A stretch of 51,822 bases of DNA from an uncultured Bacteroidales bacterium (GCA_905234795.1 CAJOIQ010000022.1:1-51822), one strand, 5' to 3'; positions 43,102 through 51,241 are shown, numbered from the stretch's first letter. The notes: generated by a model not told the origin, from the letters alone. A program made the numbers and translations.

Positions 43102-44844
43102 TTAATTGAGTGTGTACATGTAGTCGGACCGGATTAAATCACCGAACGAAACTGGATTCATCGGCCCCCCAGATGGTCCTCCTTGTAACCGTAATCCATC
43201 AACATACACACAGCCTTCGCTTTCGCCCCAGCATAGACCGCTGTTCTCTTCACGGTCTCTGGCTGCCGACCATGTATCGCCCTCTTCATAATAGATTATA
43301 GCAGATCCGATGTGGAGCTCAAGAAGTCCTACATAGGTATACGGGCTTTCGGTGATTGCACCCTCTACGCCACCGATGGTTACCGTGCCGCAAGTGCCGC
43401 TATTTCCCGCGCCAATGCTGTTGGGAGCGCCGCTTCCCTTCGTAGCGGTAACACTGGTCACAGTACTCTCAATAGTGATGCCGCCACAAGAAGAATAATA
43501 ACCGCTGCCGATGCCCGCAGCATTATCTCCACCTGTAGCCGTGATGGTCCCACCAGATATCAAGATGTTACCAACTGAACCACTACCACTGTAACCACTA
43601 CCAATGCCTGCACCTTTGCCTTGGGACGTAGCCGTAACGGTACCTCCCAGTATTGTTATATTCCCTGACGCATATCCAGAATTATAACCGCTACCGATGC
43701 CGGCGCCGTCGCCAACGGCCGTGGCCGTAACCGTACCTCCCGAAATGGTTATATCACCATATCCTCCACAATAAGCGCCACCGATACCTGCTGAGTAGCA
43801 ATAGCCAGTAGGGTTACCACTAGCATCTAACGAACCAGTGCCTCTGATTGTCAAGGTTTTGTTTTCATTTATATGTATGCCTGGATAGTCATCATCTATT
43901 CCCCTCAAAATGTTCTCGCCGCTGAGGATGATGATAGCATCGCCCTCGCAGGTCAGGCCGGCGTAGTCGCCACTTGTCCATGTGCCGCTGGCGTTGATGC
44001 TTACGCCATTCAGCGTCACCGTGGCGCCGTCGGCGATGGAAATCTTGCGGTTGCTGCCCAGCGTGCCAGTCACAATGTCGCCATCCAACAACGTGATGCC
44101 GCCGGTAATGCTTGCCAGATTAACTAAGACACGATTCATCTTTACCGTAATCTCGTAGTACTTATTGGCGGTCAACCCGGCCCCGGTCTTGTTATATGAG
44201 TAGGAGATTCCTCTGATAGTGGTACTGAGGTTCACGGTGCCGGTGGCGGGAATAGCCACAAAGAGCACGTTGGTAGCAGACGTGGGCGTGACAGTGTAGT
44301 CGTTGGTGCCGTCGTTGATGGTCAGTGCCGTTGCTGCAGGGATTTCAAGGTCAGAATTGTCGACCTTCTGCTTCAGCGTAAACTTCACAATGGCCTGCCG
44401 GTTTTCAAAGTTGGCAGCGGTGGTGATAATCTGACTGCCCGAAACAGCAGAGACGGTAATTTCGGCCTCGGCATAGTCGCAGTTGGCGGCGATGTATTCC
44501 AATGTGCCGTCTTGCGAGGCGTAGGAAGGGCTGAGGAACTTGAGTGTCAGCACATCTGTTGCCGAAGGGGCGGTATTGACCGATCCCCGGAGTTTAGTCG
44601 TTATGCCGGTGCTTTGTGCCGTCAACTCGCCGATTTCGTCATCACCTTTATAGACCTTGACAACATCGCCTTGCGTCCAGGTGGCGTTCAGGGTGCTACC
44701 TTCGAGCGCCAGCGCCTTGGTTCCCACCTTGGAGGCTGTAACGGTCATGGAGTACCGGCCATCGGCAGGGCGTAAGTCATCGGCCGCTTCCTTAGCGCAA
44801 GCGGCAAAGACGGTGAGGGCCAGGAGAATCAAATACTTTTTCAT
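43102..44844 (-). CDS. Fimbrillin-like lipoprotein with beta-helix repeats
   Basis: The start is ATG 44844, preceded by a strong SD and giving a lipoprotein signal (LTVFAAC); 580 residues. Residues 20-250 resemble fimbrillin/BF2867-type pilus or surface proteins of Bacteroidales (KALALEGSTLNATWTQGD, LTANKYYEITVKM). Residues about 270-500 form a right-handed beta-helix-like solenoid with units of roughly 27 residues (GAGIGSGY, then ITISGGTVTAT), five in tandem. It is probably surface-exposed and adhesive or glycan-binding. It lies 13 bp after a 62-residue peptide gene and next to a TPR-AraC regulator, a common Bacteroidales arrangement. Confidence 0.82.
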   Translation of the reverse strand: MKKYLILLALTVFAACAKEAADDLRPADGRYSMTVTASKVGTKALALEGSTLNATWTQGDVVKVYKGDDEIGELTAQSTGITTKLRGSVNTAPSATDVLTLKFLSPSYASQDGTLEYIAANCDYAEAEITVSAVSGSQIITTAANFENRQAIVKFTLKQKVDNSDLEIPAATALTINDGTNDYTVTPTSATNVLFVAIPATGTVNLSTTIRGISYSYNKTGAGLTANKYYEITVKMNRVLVNLASITGGITLLDGDIVTGTLGSNRKISIADGATVTLNGVSINASGTWTSGDYAGLTCEGDAIIILSGENILRGIDDDYPGIHINENKTLTIRGTGSLDASGNPTGYCYSAGIGGAYCGGYGDITISGGTVTATAVGDGAGIGSGYNSGYASGNITILGGTVTATSQGKGAGIGSGYSGSGSVGNILISGGTITATGGDNAAGIGSGYYSSCGGITIESTVTSVTATKGSGAPNSIGAGNSGTCGTVTIGGVEGAITESPYTYVGLLELHIGSAIIYYEEGDTWSAARDREENSGLCWGESEGCVYVDGLRLQGGPSGGPMNPVSFGDLIRSDYMYTLN

Positions 44845-44851
44845 AGCGCAG

Positions 44852-44859
44852 CCCTCCTT
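44852..44859 (-). promoter_or_regulatory. Shine-Dalgarno deciding the start at 44844
   Basis: AAGGAGGG on the minus strand lies 7 nt before the ATG. It falls just upstream of, and partly inside, the end of the peptide gene. Confidence 0.65.
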
Positions 44860-45046
44860 AATCCCATGTATCCGTTGTTGCACTTCCGTAGCTCTCACGG
44901 CCAAAGTTAACCTCCGTAGGGTAGGGATCGGTTAAGAAGATGGTCATGAAAGGACTGTTACAAATGAGTCCTTCTGTCTTGAGCTCGACAACACTTGCCG
45001 AGGGCGATTCATAAAAATGTCTGTCCGTTTGTTCCATCCTTTTCAT
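44858..45046 (-). CDS. Small peptide of the fimbrillin-operon type
   Basis: This 62-residue peptide starts MKRMEQTDRHFYESPSASVV followed by ELKTEGLICNS. Short proteins with an (Y/F)xSPxxxVxELKxEGxxCxS pattern commonly precede fimbrillin-like lipoproteins in Bacteroidales. Their role is unknown; they could be small exported factors or leader peptides. The Cys may be a processing or lipidation site, though there is no classical hydrophobic signal. The gene ends 13 bp before the fimbrillin-like start, and the SD of that gene overlaps its stop region, suggesting coupled translation. Confidence 0.6.
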   Translation of the reverse strand: MKRMEQTDRHFYESPSASVVELKTEGLICNSPFMTIFLTDPYPTEVNFGRESYGSATTDTWD

Positions 45047-45171
45047 TTTCAAAAATGTTTCAAGTTGCAAGGTAATATGATTCTCCGATTGGCCTGTCCT
45101 TCATTCGCAATTGTTTGTATCCAAGACGCAAAAGTTCACATGCCATGCTAGATGATACAATTGATTATTCG

Positions 45172-45179
45172 TATCTTTG
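45172..45179 (+). promoter_or_regulatory. -7 box (TATCTTTG), 4 nt before ATG
   Basis: TATCTTTG-CGTT-ATG sets the start of the regulator gene at 45184. Confidence 0.65.
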
Positions 45180-45183
45180 CGTT

Positions 45184-46895
45184 ATGACTGCCCCAAAAAA
45201 CATACAAATTCTGTTCATCGCAGCTGCCATCATCGGATGCAGCGGCAAAGCGGAGAAAGCACCGGCAACAGGACCGGATAGCCATTACACGTACAATTAC
45301 ATTATCGATCGTCATATGCGGGAACCCGAGCGTTGCCTCGCCCTTATAGATACAGCCGAGATGCTAGGCACGATGAGCGCCGACAGCTGCAACTGGCTGC
45401 GCGGGCATATCTGCAACGCCGGCCTCACCGACTATGTCCGCGCCGAGCAGTACCTACGCCTTGTGCTTGACCGCGAGGGGCTTAGCCACACCAGTAATGT
45501 CTATCTGACCACACTCTCCACTTACTGCACCTTCAGCCTTGCCGTCCGTGAGTATGCCCGTGCTCTGGAGTATGCCACCGAGGGCGAACGGTTGGCTCAT
45601 GAGGCCGGCAATACCCGTTTTGAGGCAGAATTCTGCGGCATAGCAGGCTCCGCCATTGAGCATGAGCATCCCGGGGCGGGCATCGAATACCTGGACCGTG
45701 CCATCGACCTTATCCGCCATCAGAGCGACCGCCAACTGCTGCCGAAAGCGTCCTATTATATGAGCGAGAAGACCCACATCCTGTTGGAGCGGGGGCAGTG
45801 TGCCGAGGCTGCCGCCACCTGCCGCGAGCGTCTGGCGCATATTGGCGAAATGCAACAGTTGGGGGTTGATATGTTCGATGGCTATTTCGACATACAGTAT
45901 GCCCGCACATATGCCAGGTTGGCACTGTCCTTACAACGCTTGGGGCAGACTGCCGAAGCTAGCCGGGCTGCCAAAGAGTTCGCCAAGACAGACTTCGCTA
46001 AGGCCATCAACGGCAAGCATGACATTCTACATTACTACGTGCTGACCGATGACCGCCCGCAGGTGATGCAACTCTTTCGCGACATAGAAGTTTCTACGTG
46101 TCGAAGGGCGACACCATCAACGAAGTGTTCCATACCGTCATCTTCGCCAAGGCTCAGTGGCACCGCCGACATAGTGAATGGCGCGATGCCGATCAGACAG
46201 CCGTCCGTGCCGCCATTCTGAAGGACAGCCTTTCGTTACGAGCACGCAACCGTCAGGCCGCCGAGTTTGAAGTCAAGTTCAAGACACAGGAAAAGGAGAT
46301 GGCCCTGGTTGAAGCGGAGGCCACCGCACACCTTCATATCATTATCATTGTCTCTCTTATTGTGCTCGTCTTCGCCGCAGTGATAACGCTATGGCAGATT
46401 CTCGTGTCTAAAAGGCAACTACACCAGAAAAACCGGGAACTGTTTGACACTGTCCAGCAGATGCTCCAAAAAGAAGAACGAGAGCGGGAGATTGCACGGC
46501 GTGACACTCACGATGGGGCTTTGACGCCATCACAAATGCTCTACCGGAAAGCATGTGATTTGATGCGGGAGCAGAAGCTTTATACCGACAGCAGTCTGAA
46601 CCGCGAGAAGTTGGCTCGGATTCTTGGGACAAACTACATGTACCTATCCGACGCCATCCGTGATTGCAGCGGCATGACGGTCGGTGATTTCCTTGACGAC
46701 CACCGCATCCTGTACGCTGCACAGCTGCTTGCGACCACCGATGAGCCCGTCGGTATCATCTCTGACTTAAGCGGCTTCTCAAGCCGCAGCCACTTTAACA
46801 CGCTATTCCGCGAAAAATTCAAGATGACACCGACCGAATACCGCAAAGTGGCCATGGAAAAGGCCGCGTCAAGAGGAAACTTACTTGTCCTGTGA
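45184..46895 (+). pseudogene. TPR / membrane / AraC-type regulator, frameshifted
   Basis: Reading from ATG 45184 gives a lipoprotein-like signal (FIAAAIIGCSG) and TPR-like repeats until about base 46090, where the frame departs (RDIE, then VSTCRR, ending at 46221). The +1 frame continues seamlessly from FYVSKGDT through a membrane helix (IIIIVSLIVLVFAAVI) and coiled coil to an AraC-type HTH (LARILGTNYMYLSDAI, PVGIISDLSGFSSRS, FKMTPTEYRK), ending at 46895. The two parts together make one Bacteroidales TPR-AraC membrane-bound regulator of about 570 residues. A single missing base near 46090 explains everything. It may be a real mutation or a sequencing error. The likely target is the divergent fimbrillin operon. 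Confidence 0.85.
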
Positions 46896-47072
46896 TGTGT
46901 AATTTGCTATGAATTAGCGTATTTCAGCCTCAAGAAACAGCCGGCTTCTGCCGTGTGGCCGACGTGTATGCCATACGACACGTTGGACACAAAACAGGCC
47001 GTTATCGAGTCCAACGTGACACTCCCGCGGCATATCGGCCACAGGAGCGGTAGTAGTAGGCTGGGCAAATTC
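46896..47072. other. Gene-free left flank of the cassette-like island
   Basis: No convincing gene was found. ACGTTGGAC (about 46979-46988) and its reverse complement GTCCAACGT (about 47020) form a long-loop inverted repeat. The first copy of the island's shared element follows at 47073. Confidence 0.5.
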
Positions 47073-47110
47073 GCGTGCGGGCAATGGGACGATTATCGAA
47101 CCATTTTTTT
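47073..47110 (-). repeat. Shared 3' element, copy A (short)
   Basis: On the minus strand this follows the stop of the XRE gene at 47116. It contains TGGTTCGATAATCGTCCC and ATTGCCCGCACGC. It lacks the hairpin present after the other copies and may be the truncated array end. Confidence 0.7.
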
Positions 47111-47115
47111 CGCTC

Positions 47116-47505
47116 TCATTCTTTCTTACCGTAATGTGGAGGATCCGGTTCGGCAACATGGCCATATTGACGCTCATGGTATTCATAACCGTCAACATGG
47201 GTTAAGGCACTTCTTACCAGGTCCAAATCAAGACACTCCTCTAATTTGGAGATGGTGTCTAAAGTAAGATTCTCCGACCCCTTCAGCAACTTAGATACGT
47301 ATTGGGGGGAACAACTCATCTTTTCTGCTAATTCTCTTTGACTCAATTTGAGTTCATCCAGTCGGTTCATAACCATCAAGGCTATAAAACCGGAATAGCG
47401 TAGCCAGCGGCGATTCTCCCGTCGCCATTGGGCTTTTTCTCTCCAGTCGGTTTTAACCTCATGCTTTTCCAGCACGGAGAGTTCCTTGTCAGTTACTTTC
47501 TTCAT
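47116..47505 (-). CDS. XRE-family HTH protein, probable antitoxin
   Basis: The start is ATG 47505, giving 129 residues. A classical helix-turn-helix lies in the middle (LKLSQRELAEKMSCSPQYVS, then LLKGSENLTLDTI). It is the second gene of a pair: it overlaps the upstream 183-residue gene by 17 bp, the usual layout of HigBA-like toxin-antitoxin loci with the antitoxin second. It would bind the operon promoter and neutralise the partner. The function is inferred from layout. The shared element follows directly at its 3' end. Confidence 0.75.
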   Translation of the reverse strand: MKKVTDKELSVLEKHEVKTDWREKAQWRRENRRWLRYSGFIALMVMNRLDELKLSQRELAEKMSCSPQYVSKLLKGSENLTLDTISKLEECLDLDLVRSALTHVDGYEYHERQYGHVAEPDPPHYGKKE

Positions 47506-48037
47506 AATAGTCTTCGAATCCGTTATAATCAAATACGCTAAGTGAAATCAAATAGTCGCGAACCTTGTTTAACTTATTGAGTTCCTCCAATGTATGTTCA
47601 CGCTCCTGCATGGTAGCCGTAAGTTTAATTGCACCGCCGGTAATGATGTATCGGCCAGACTCAAGTCTAATGGCATAAAGCCGCAACCACGATGCATGAG
47701 TATGGTATTTCCCCTTGGCCTTTTCTCTTCCCAGCAGGACTTCCGACAGCCTGTTGTTCTCCAGAGGCCGGAATAGCTCATCCAGGTTTGCATCAGGGTC
47801 CAAGTCCATAATAAGGCATTCCAATTCGTTTGCGTCATCAACGGTATCAAAAACAGCGCGGTCAATGTCGGTGATATGAAAGAACGATGACAAATCCTCT
47901 ACGTGTTTGGCGAAGAAAGCCCTTAGCCATTCATAATCATTCCATTGCGTAAACACCTTCTCCAAAATGTTTACATTGTCTTCATCGTACATCACAGCCC
48001 ACAGCCGCCCGTTCTCTAGTACTCTCTCAAATCTCAT
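47489..48037 (-). CDS. Putative toxin partner of the XRE protein
   Basis: The start is ATG 48037, giving about 182 residues; longer frames begin upstream of the -7 box region. It starts MRFERVLENGRLWAVMYD and contains FFHITDID, ANELECLIMDLDP, LFRPLENNR and YIITGGAIKLT. I recall proteins of this type paired with XRE regulators in Bacteroidota; they look like a HigB/RelE-associated toxin family, but I cannot name a catalytic residue set. It has its own promoter (48053-48060) and overlaps the downstream XRE gene, so the two are coexpressed. GC content is clearly lower than in the core genes, consistent with horizontal acquisition. Confidence 0.65.
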   Translation of the reverse strand: MRFERVLENGRLWAVMYDEDNVNILEKVFTQWNDYEWLRAFFAKHVEDLSSFFHITDIDRAVFDTVDDANELECLIMDLDPDANLDELFRPLENNRLSEVLLGREKAKGKYHTHASWLRLYAIRLESGRYIITGGAIKLTATMQEREHTLEELNKLNKVRDYLISLSVFDYNGFEDYYEESN

Positions 48038-48052
48038 AACAGGTCCTTTTTG

Positions 48053-48060
48053 CAAAGATA
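48053..48060 (-). promoter_or_regulatory. -7 box (TATCTTTG) of the XRE/toxin pair
   Basis: TATCTTTG on the minus strand, 15 nt before the ATG at 48037. Confidence 0.6.
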
Positions 48061-48126
48061 ATACATATTTTACAAATATCAACCTAAAAGTTGATTAATT
48101 ACCTAAAAAGAGACCCTATATTAATG

Positions 48127-48213
48127 AAAAAAGCGCCCTGCAGGGCGCCGGCGGAGGGATAATTCTCGATCCATTTTTGAGGACTTTGAGGCAGTCTATC
48201 TGTTTGGCTTACA
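48127..48213 (-). repeat. Shared 3' element with terminator, copy B
   Basis: A perfect 16-bp palindrome GCGCCCTGCAGGGCGC (48133-48148), followed on the minus strand by TTTTTT, acts as terminator of the HEPN gene. Next to it lies the degenerate element (GATCGAGAATTATCCC and GCCAAACAGATAGAC on the minus strand). Confidence 0.75.
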
Positions 48214-48222
48214 ATATAAAGG

Positions 48223-48627
48223 CTAATCTGATAAAACGGCATCCTGCTTCCCGTTAATCACGTCCTGTTGAATAACCTCAGTGACTTGCAGAAGTTCGGG
48301 GATATTTGTCTTGACGGTGTTGAAGATGCCTTCGGAATCTACATCACCATATTCGTGGGAAAGGAAATTACGCATGCCGAAGACGGAATCCCAAGGGATG
48401 GATTTATAGGGATTGAAGAACTCCCGGCCACAAAGATTGCGGATCTTGACGAAGCTTTCCGTAATGTATTGCAGGCTCATCCCACAAGCCCGGAAAACAA
48501 TCATTCCGGATATGCTGGAAATAAAATCGTCCGGTTGCAGAATGTCCTTACTCATCTCTAGCAGGAGTCTCATTTCTTGAAGGCTGGCCTCTAGTAGGGA
48601 CAGCACTCGTTCTTTCTTAGTCAACAT
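48223..48627 (-). CDS. HEPN-domain toxin (HepT-like ribonuclease)
   Basis: The start is ATG 48627, chosen because AGGAGG lies 8 nt upstream; 134 residues. The protein is all-helical with the HEPN signature RNFLSH (R-x4-H) followed by EYGDVD, the metal-independent ribonuclease active site of HepT toxins. It is the second gene of the pair and overlaps the nucleotidyltransferase gene by 11 bp. In HEPN-MNT systems the MNT partner AMPylates the toxin near this motif (the Tyr after the His), and the EYGD sequence fits such a site. Confidence 0.82.
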   Translation of the reverse strand: MLTKKERVLSLLEASLQEMRLLLEMSKDILQPDDFISSISGMIVFRACGMSLQYITESFVKIRNLCGREFFNPYKSIPWDSVFGMRNFLSHEYGDVDSEGIFNTVKTNIPELLQVTEVIQQDVINGKQDAVLSD

Positions 48628-49117
48628 AGACAACCTCCTTTTCAAGATGCTCTCTGAAGGATTCTGGCAGATGCGATTTGGAAGAAATCAGGTCCACGTG
48701 CCTTCCGAATACAGTTTCCAGTTGCCGGGTGATGGTGGAATATAGGAACAAATCCGGTTTTGTAAGAGAGACAATGATATCTATGTCGCTGTCTGGATCG
48801 GCCTCGTTTCTGGCGAAACTGCCGAACAGGCCCATTCTTTCAATTCCTATCTCGGATTTGTTGCATAAATAGTAAACTTTTAGCATGGATAGGATTTGTT
48901 CTTTCCCCAGCCCACCACTTCCTCTTACATCCTCATAATGCACAACTGCTTTATAACCCAGAGCATCCAGCACGCGGGCATAAGTAGCCGGACTCCCCAG
49001 TTTGCCATTTTCCATCCTGGATATCTGTGATTTGCTCATTCCGGCTAGAATCCCCACCTGCTCCTGAGTCATTCTCCGGGCCTTCCGCATGGCCGCTATG
49101 TCTGCAATCCTATACAT
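48617..49117 (-). CDS. XRE-MNT nucleotidyltransferase fusion (MntA-like antitoxin)
   Basis: This 166-residue protein has an XRE helix-turn-helix at its N-terminus (MTQEQVGILAGMSKSQISRM, about 16-35) and a minimal nucleotidyltransferase domain (about 85-166) with the catalytic GSFARNEADPDSDIDI motif (GS-x10-DxD). MntA antitoxins transfer AMP to their HEPN toxin. The added HTH would let one protein both modify the toxin and repress the operon, whereas many MntA proteins lack a DNA-binding domain. The promoter is at 49132-49139, and the gene overlaps the HEPN start. Confidence 0.85.
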   Translation of the reverse strand: MYRIADIAAMRKARRMTQEQVGILAGMSKSQISRMENGKLGSPATYARVLDALGYKAVVHYEDVRGSGGLGKEQILSMLKVYYLCNKSEIGIERMGLFGSFARNEADPDSDIDIIVSLTKPDLFLYSTITRQLETVFGRHVDLISSKSHLPESFREHLEKEVVYVD

Positions 49118-49131
49118 ATCTCACTTTTTTG

Positions 49132-49139
49132 CAAAGATA
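49132..49139 (-). promoter_or_regulatory. -7 box (TATCTTTG) of the MNT/HEPN pair
   Basis: TATCTTTG on the minus strand, 14 nt before the ATG at 49117. Confidence 0.6.
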
Positions 49140-49250
49140 TTAAAAATTTAATAATTATACAACCTCTATTATCGTTAATCAGAGCATTTCGGAGGCCGAT
49201 AGGCCGACAGAAGGGGGAAGCGCGAAGCGCTGTGGGGGAATCCTTTCCCC

Positions 49251-49322
49251 TGCCCCTGGGGGCAGCCGCGAAGCGGCGGGGGATGAAACGAAGTGGAGTC
49301 CCTTCGCCCAAGCACGCGAAAA
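49251..49322. repeat. Hairpin-rich repeat module, copy 1
   Basis: This sequence is about 90% identical over about 70 bp to 51311-51379. It contains CCCCTGGGG, GCCGC-GAA-GCGGC and CGAAG-TGGAGTCC-CTTCG hairpins. The region 49140-49322 holds no gene. Confidence 0.75.
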
Positions 49323-49416
49323 GCCGGCCCGAGAAGGCCGGCTCGCGTGCGGGCAACGGGACAATTATCGAACCAATTTTGCCGATTTGAGATCCGTGTA
49401 TCTGCTTGGTGTTCAG
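49319..49416 (-). repeat. Shared 3' element with terminator, copy C
   Basis: The minus strand reads, after the AbiEii stop (49413), GGTTCGATAATTGTCCCGTT and GCCCGCACGCGA, then the hairpin GCCGGCC-TTCTCG-GGCCGGC (49323-49342) and TTTT. This is an intrinsic terminator joined to the conserved element. Confidence 0.8.
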
Positions 49417-50021
49417 ATGGTTGATATCGACTCGCCGATCAATGCTTTGACATCAGGCCAGCTTACTTCTGCAAACATAACGGGCATGGGGTCGGCCTCA
49501 GCGTCCTCAAAGTAAGATAAACTCTTAATGGCAATGAATAGGGAGCCATCAGGATACTTCTGAAGGTATAGTTCGAGGAGTTCTTTCAGTGAATACTGTT
49601 TCAAAAGGAAATACAGGTCGATGAAATCTTTCTTCGTGCCCCGGCCGATGATTGCCGCCACTTTCATTGCGGCAATGTCTTTTACATCGGCAAGCCGAAT
49701 GCCGTCTTCTTCTACAGGGGTATCAATCCAGTCATATTTGTAATTGACGATATCAACTTTAACGCCGTCAATCAAATAAATATGGATGTTCTTGGACTCC
49801 TTGACAATTGTTACGTCGTGATTCTCACGCAGGAGATCCTGAAGTTCATCCGGCGTCTGAGGAACTGTTCCGAAGAAATCAAGATCCACCGATCTGCGAT
49901 GCCCGAGTTGCAAAGCCAAAGCCGTGCCGCCTACAAGGCGGCACTCCTTAAGCAATTCAAGCGACTGAAGATCCTTCAGAAGCTGGAGTGTTGCGGGATA
50001 GATTGTCTGGTATTGTAGCAT
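49413..50021 (-). CDS. AbiEii-type nucleotidyltransferase toxin
   Basis: This 202-residue protein has the AbiEii/MenT motif set: GGTALALQLGHR (about 31-42) and RRSVDLDFF (about 42-50, the DxD-like pair), then KVDIVNY (third acidic residue) and a Lys-rich helix DIAAMKVAAIIGRGTKKDF. AbiEii toxins transfer nucleotides, for example to tRNA, to stop growth during phage infection. The gene overlaps the upstream DUF6922-type gene by 65 bp, so production is tightly linked. The last codons run into copy C of the shared element. Confidence 0.85.
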   Translation of the reverse strand: MLQYQTIYPATLQLLKDLQSLELLKECRLVGGTALALQLGHRRSVDLDFFGTVPQTPDELQDLLRENHDVTIVKESKNIHIYLIDGVKVDIVNYKYDWIDTPVEEDGIRLADVKDIAAMKVAAIIGRGTKKDFIDLYFLLKQYSLKELLELYLQKYPDGSLFIAIKSLSYFEDAEADPMPVMFAEVSWPDVKALIGESISTI

Positions 50022-50262
50022 CGGAACTGTTCGATAGTATAAAAGAAAGAGCTTTTGCGTCGAGTGTTCTCAGTTTCTTGGCAGTATCGACGATACTATC
50101 AAGACCATAATATGCGAGCAGATGCTTCCAGTCCTCATATTGGCCATACTCCAAAACCCTTTGGACAATGAATGAAGCATTTGCCGATGGATCAATGGAA
50201 GACCGGTCCACATCCCAGAAGATGTAGTCCGAAAAGCCTTGTATGCACTCTTTCTTAGACAT
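49957..50262 (-). CDS. DUF6922-type antitoxin candidate
   Basis: The start is ATG 50262, just after the -7 box; 101 residues. It starts MSKKECIQGFSDYIFWDVDR and continues with FIVQRVLEYGQYEDWKHLLA. This pattern fits the DUF6922 family, which I recall next to AbiEii-type nucleotidyltransferases in Bacteroidota. It probably is the antitoxin, though no DNA-binding motif is obvious. The 65-bp overlap with the downstream toxin gene is unusually long for this window. Confidence 0.7.
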   Translation of the reverse strand: MSKKECIQGFSDYIFWDVDRSSIDPSANASFIVQRVLEYGQYEDWKHLLAYYGLDSIVDTAKKLRTLDAKALSFILSNSSDATIPDNLSRNTPASEGSSVA

Positions 50263-50269
50263 ATCTTCG

Positions 50270-50277
50270 CAAATATA
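50270..50277 (-). promoter_or_regulatory. -7 box (TATATTTG), 7 nt before ATG
   Basis: TATATTTG-CGAAGAT-ATG on the minus strand supports the start at 50262. Confidence 0.55.
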
Positions 50278-50292
50278 CAAAAAAGACACAAA

Positions 50293-50370
50293 AAAACTCC
50301 CGGCAGAGGGAGTTTTGTGCGGGCAATGGGACAATTATCGAACCAATTTTGAGGACATTGAAGGCGGCGG
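50293..50370 (-). repeat. Shared 3' element with terminator, copy D
   Basis: The minus strand reads, after the phosphotransferase stop, AATTGGTTCGATAATTGTCC, then CATTGCCCGCAC, then the hairpin AAAACTCCC-TCTGCC-GGGAGTTTT (50293-50316) followed by T residues. It has the same modular layout as copies B, C and E but a different hairpin sequence. Confidence 0.8.
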
Positions 50371-50371
50371 T

Positions 50372-51241
50372 TTACATCCGGTCTCCGATAAAGAGGTTGA
50401 CAGCGGCCAGGAATTTCTTTCCCTGGAGATAGGGCAGGTTGACGTGGTAGGACTGCGGCCACATGCAGATGGCCTTTCCGGCCATGATCTGTGCAATGCG
50501 GTACATCTTCTCCTTGTGCTCCGGCGTATCCCAGACGGGGCCGAAGTACTGTCTTCCCATGGACTGATAGAAATGCGTAAGCATCTTTCTGTCCATGTGG
50601 AAAATGTTCCGGAGCAGCGGATTGGGACCGTAGGCGCTCATGTGGGACAGGATGTTGAAATCCAGCAAGGGGTCTCCATAGCCGAAGTCTCCCAAATCTA
50701 TCCAGTACACTTTACCCTGTGCCGTAATAATGTTGCAGGGATTGAGGTCTCCGTGCAGGCAAGTGGTCGCCGGCTCCAATTCGTCGATATATCCCGCCAG
50801 CCTTTCCTTGATATCATCCGGAATCACCTGGTTCGCCAAAATCATTTCCCGGCTGCGCACCGCAATGCTGTCAAAACAATCCGTTTTGCAGGGGGTGGCG
50901 TGAAGGGCTTTGGCATATTCCGCCGCAATGCCTGCCATTTCATCCAGCCGCTTGGGATGATCGGCAATAATCTTTCCCAAAGACTGTTTTCCCTGGATTC
51001 GCTGGACCGTCATGCCATAACGTTCCCCGTCGGTGACGAAGTCGTAAGGTTCGGCCGATGGAATCCCCATCTCAAAGACCGCCTTGGAACGGAGGAATTC
51101 GTCTTCCGCCTTGCCGGCCGATACGCTGGGCTTGTTCAGTTTAAGGATTACGGAGTCGTCCGTCTTGTTGTAGAAAGATTCACCGAATCCTCCTCCGCCA
51201 AAGGAAACCCACTCTTCAAGATTAATGATTTTTGCTTCCAT
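50372..51241 (-). CDS. Aminoglycoside phosphotransferase/kinase-like protein
   Basis: The start is ATG 51241, giving 289 residues. It has the eukaryotic-kinase-like APH fold: a Gly-rich loop SFGGGGFGESF, catalytic loop TCLHGDLNPCNI and metal motif WIDLGDFGYGDPLLD. It most resembles the uncharacterised Bacteroidota group of putative APH-family kinases (TIGR02172-like) rather than known resistance enzymes. Substrate unknown: a sugar, choline or antibiotic are all possible. It is the only single-gene unit in the island, with its own promoter 17 nt upstream and copy D of the shared element at its end. Confidence 0.82.
   Translation of the reverse strand: MEAKIINLEEWVSFGGGGFGESFYNKTDDSVILKLNKPSVSAGKAEDEFLRSKAVFEMGIPSAEPYDFVTDGERYGMTVQRIQGKQSLGKIIADHPKRLDEMAGIAAEYAKALHATPCKTDCFDSIAVRSREMILANQVIPDDIKERLAGYIDELEPATTCLHGDLNPCNIITAQGKVYWIDLGDFGYGDPLLDFNILSHMSAYGPNPLLRNIFHMDRKMLTHFYQSMGRQYFGPVWDTPEHKEKMYRIAQIMAGKAICMWPQSYHVNLPYLQGKKFLAAVNLFIGDRM

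Noticed and set aside
43370..43800. Repeats in the surface lipoprotein gene considered as a CRISPR array
   Set aside because: The units are in-frame protein repeats of varying sequence without unique spacers or cas genes.
49096..49364. Two short minus-strand frames over the hairpin-rich repeat
   Set aside because: They translate repeats and hairpins, overlap a promoter, and have no start signal.
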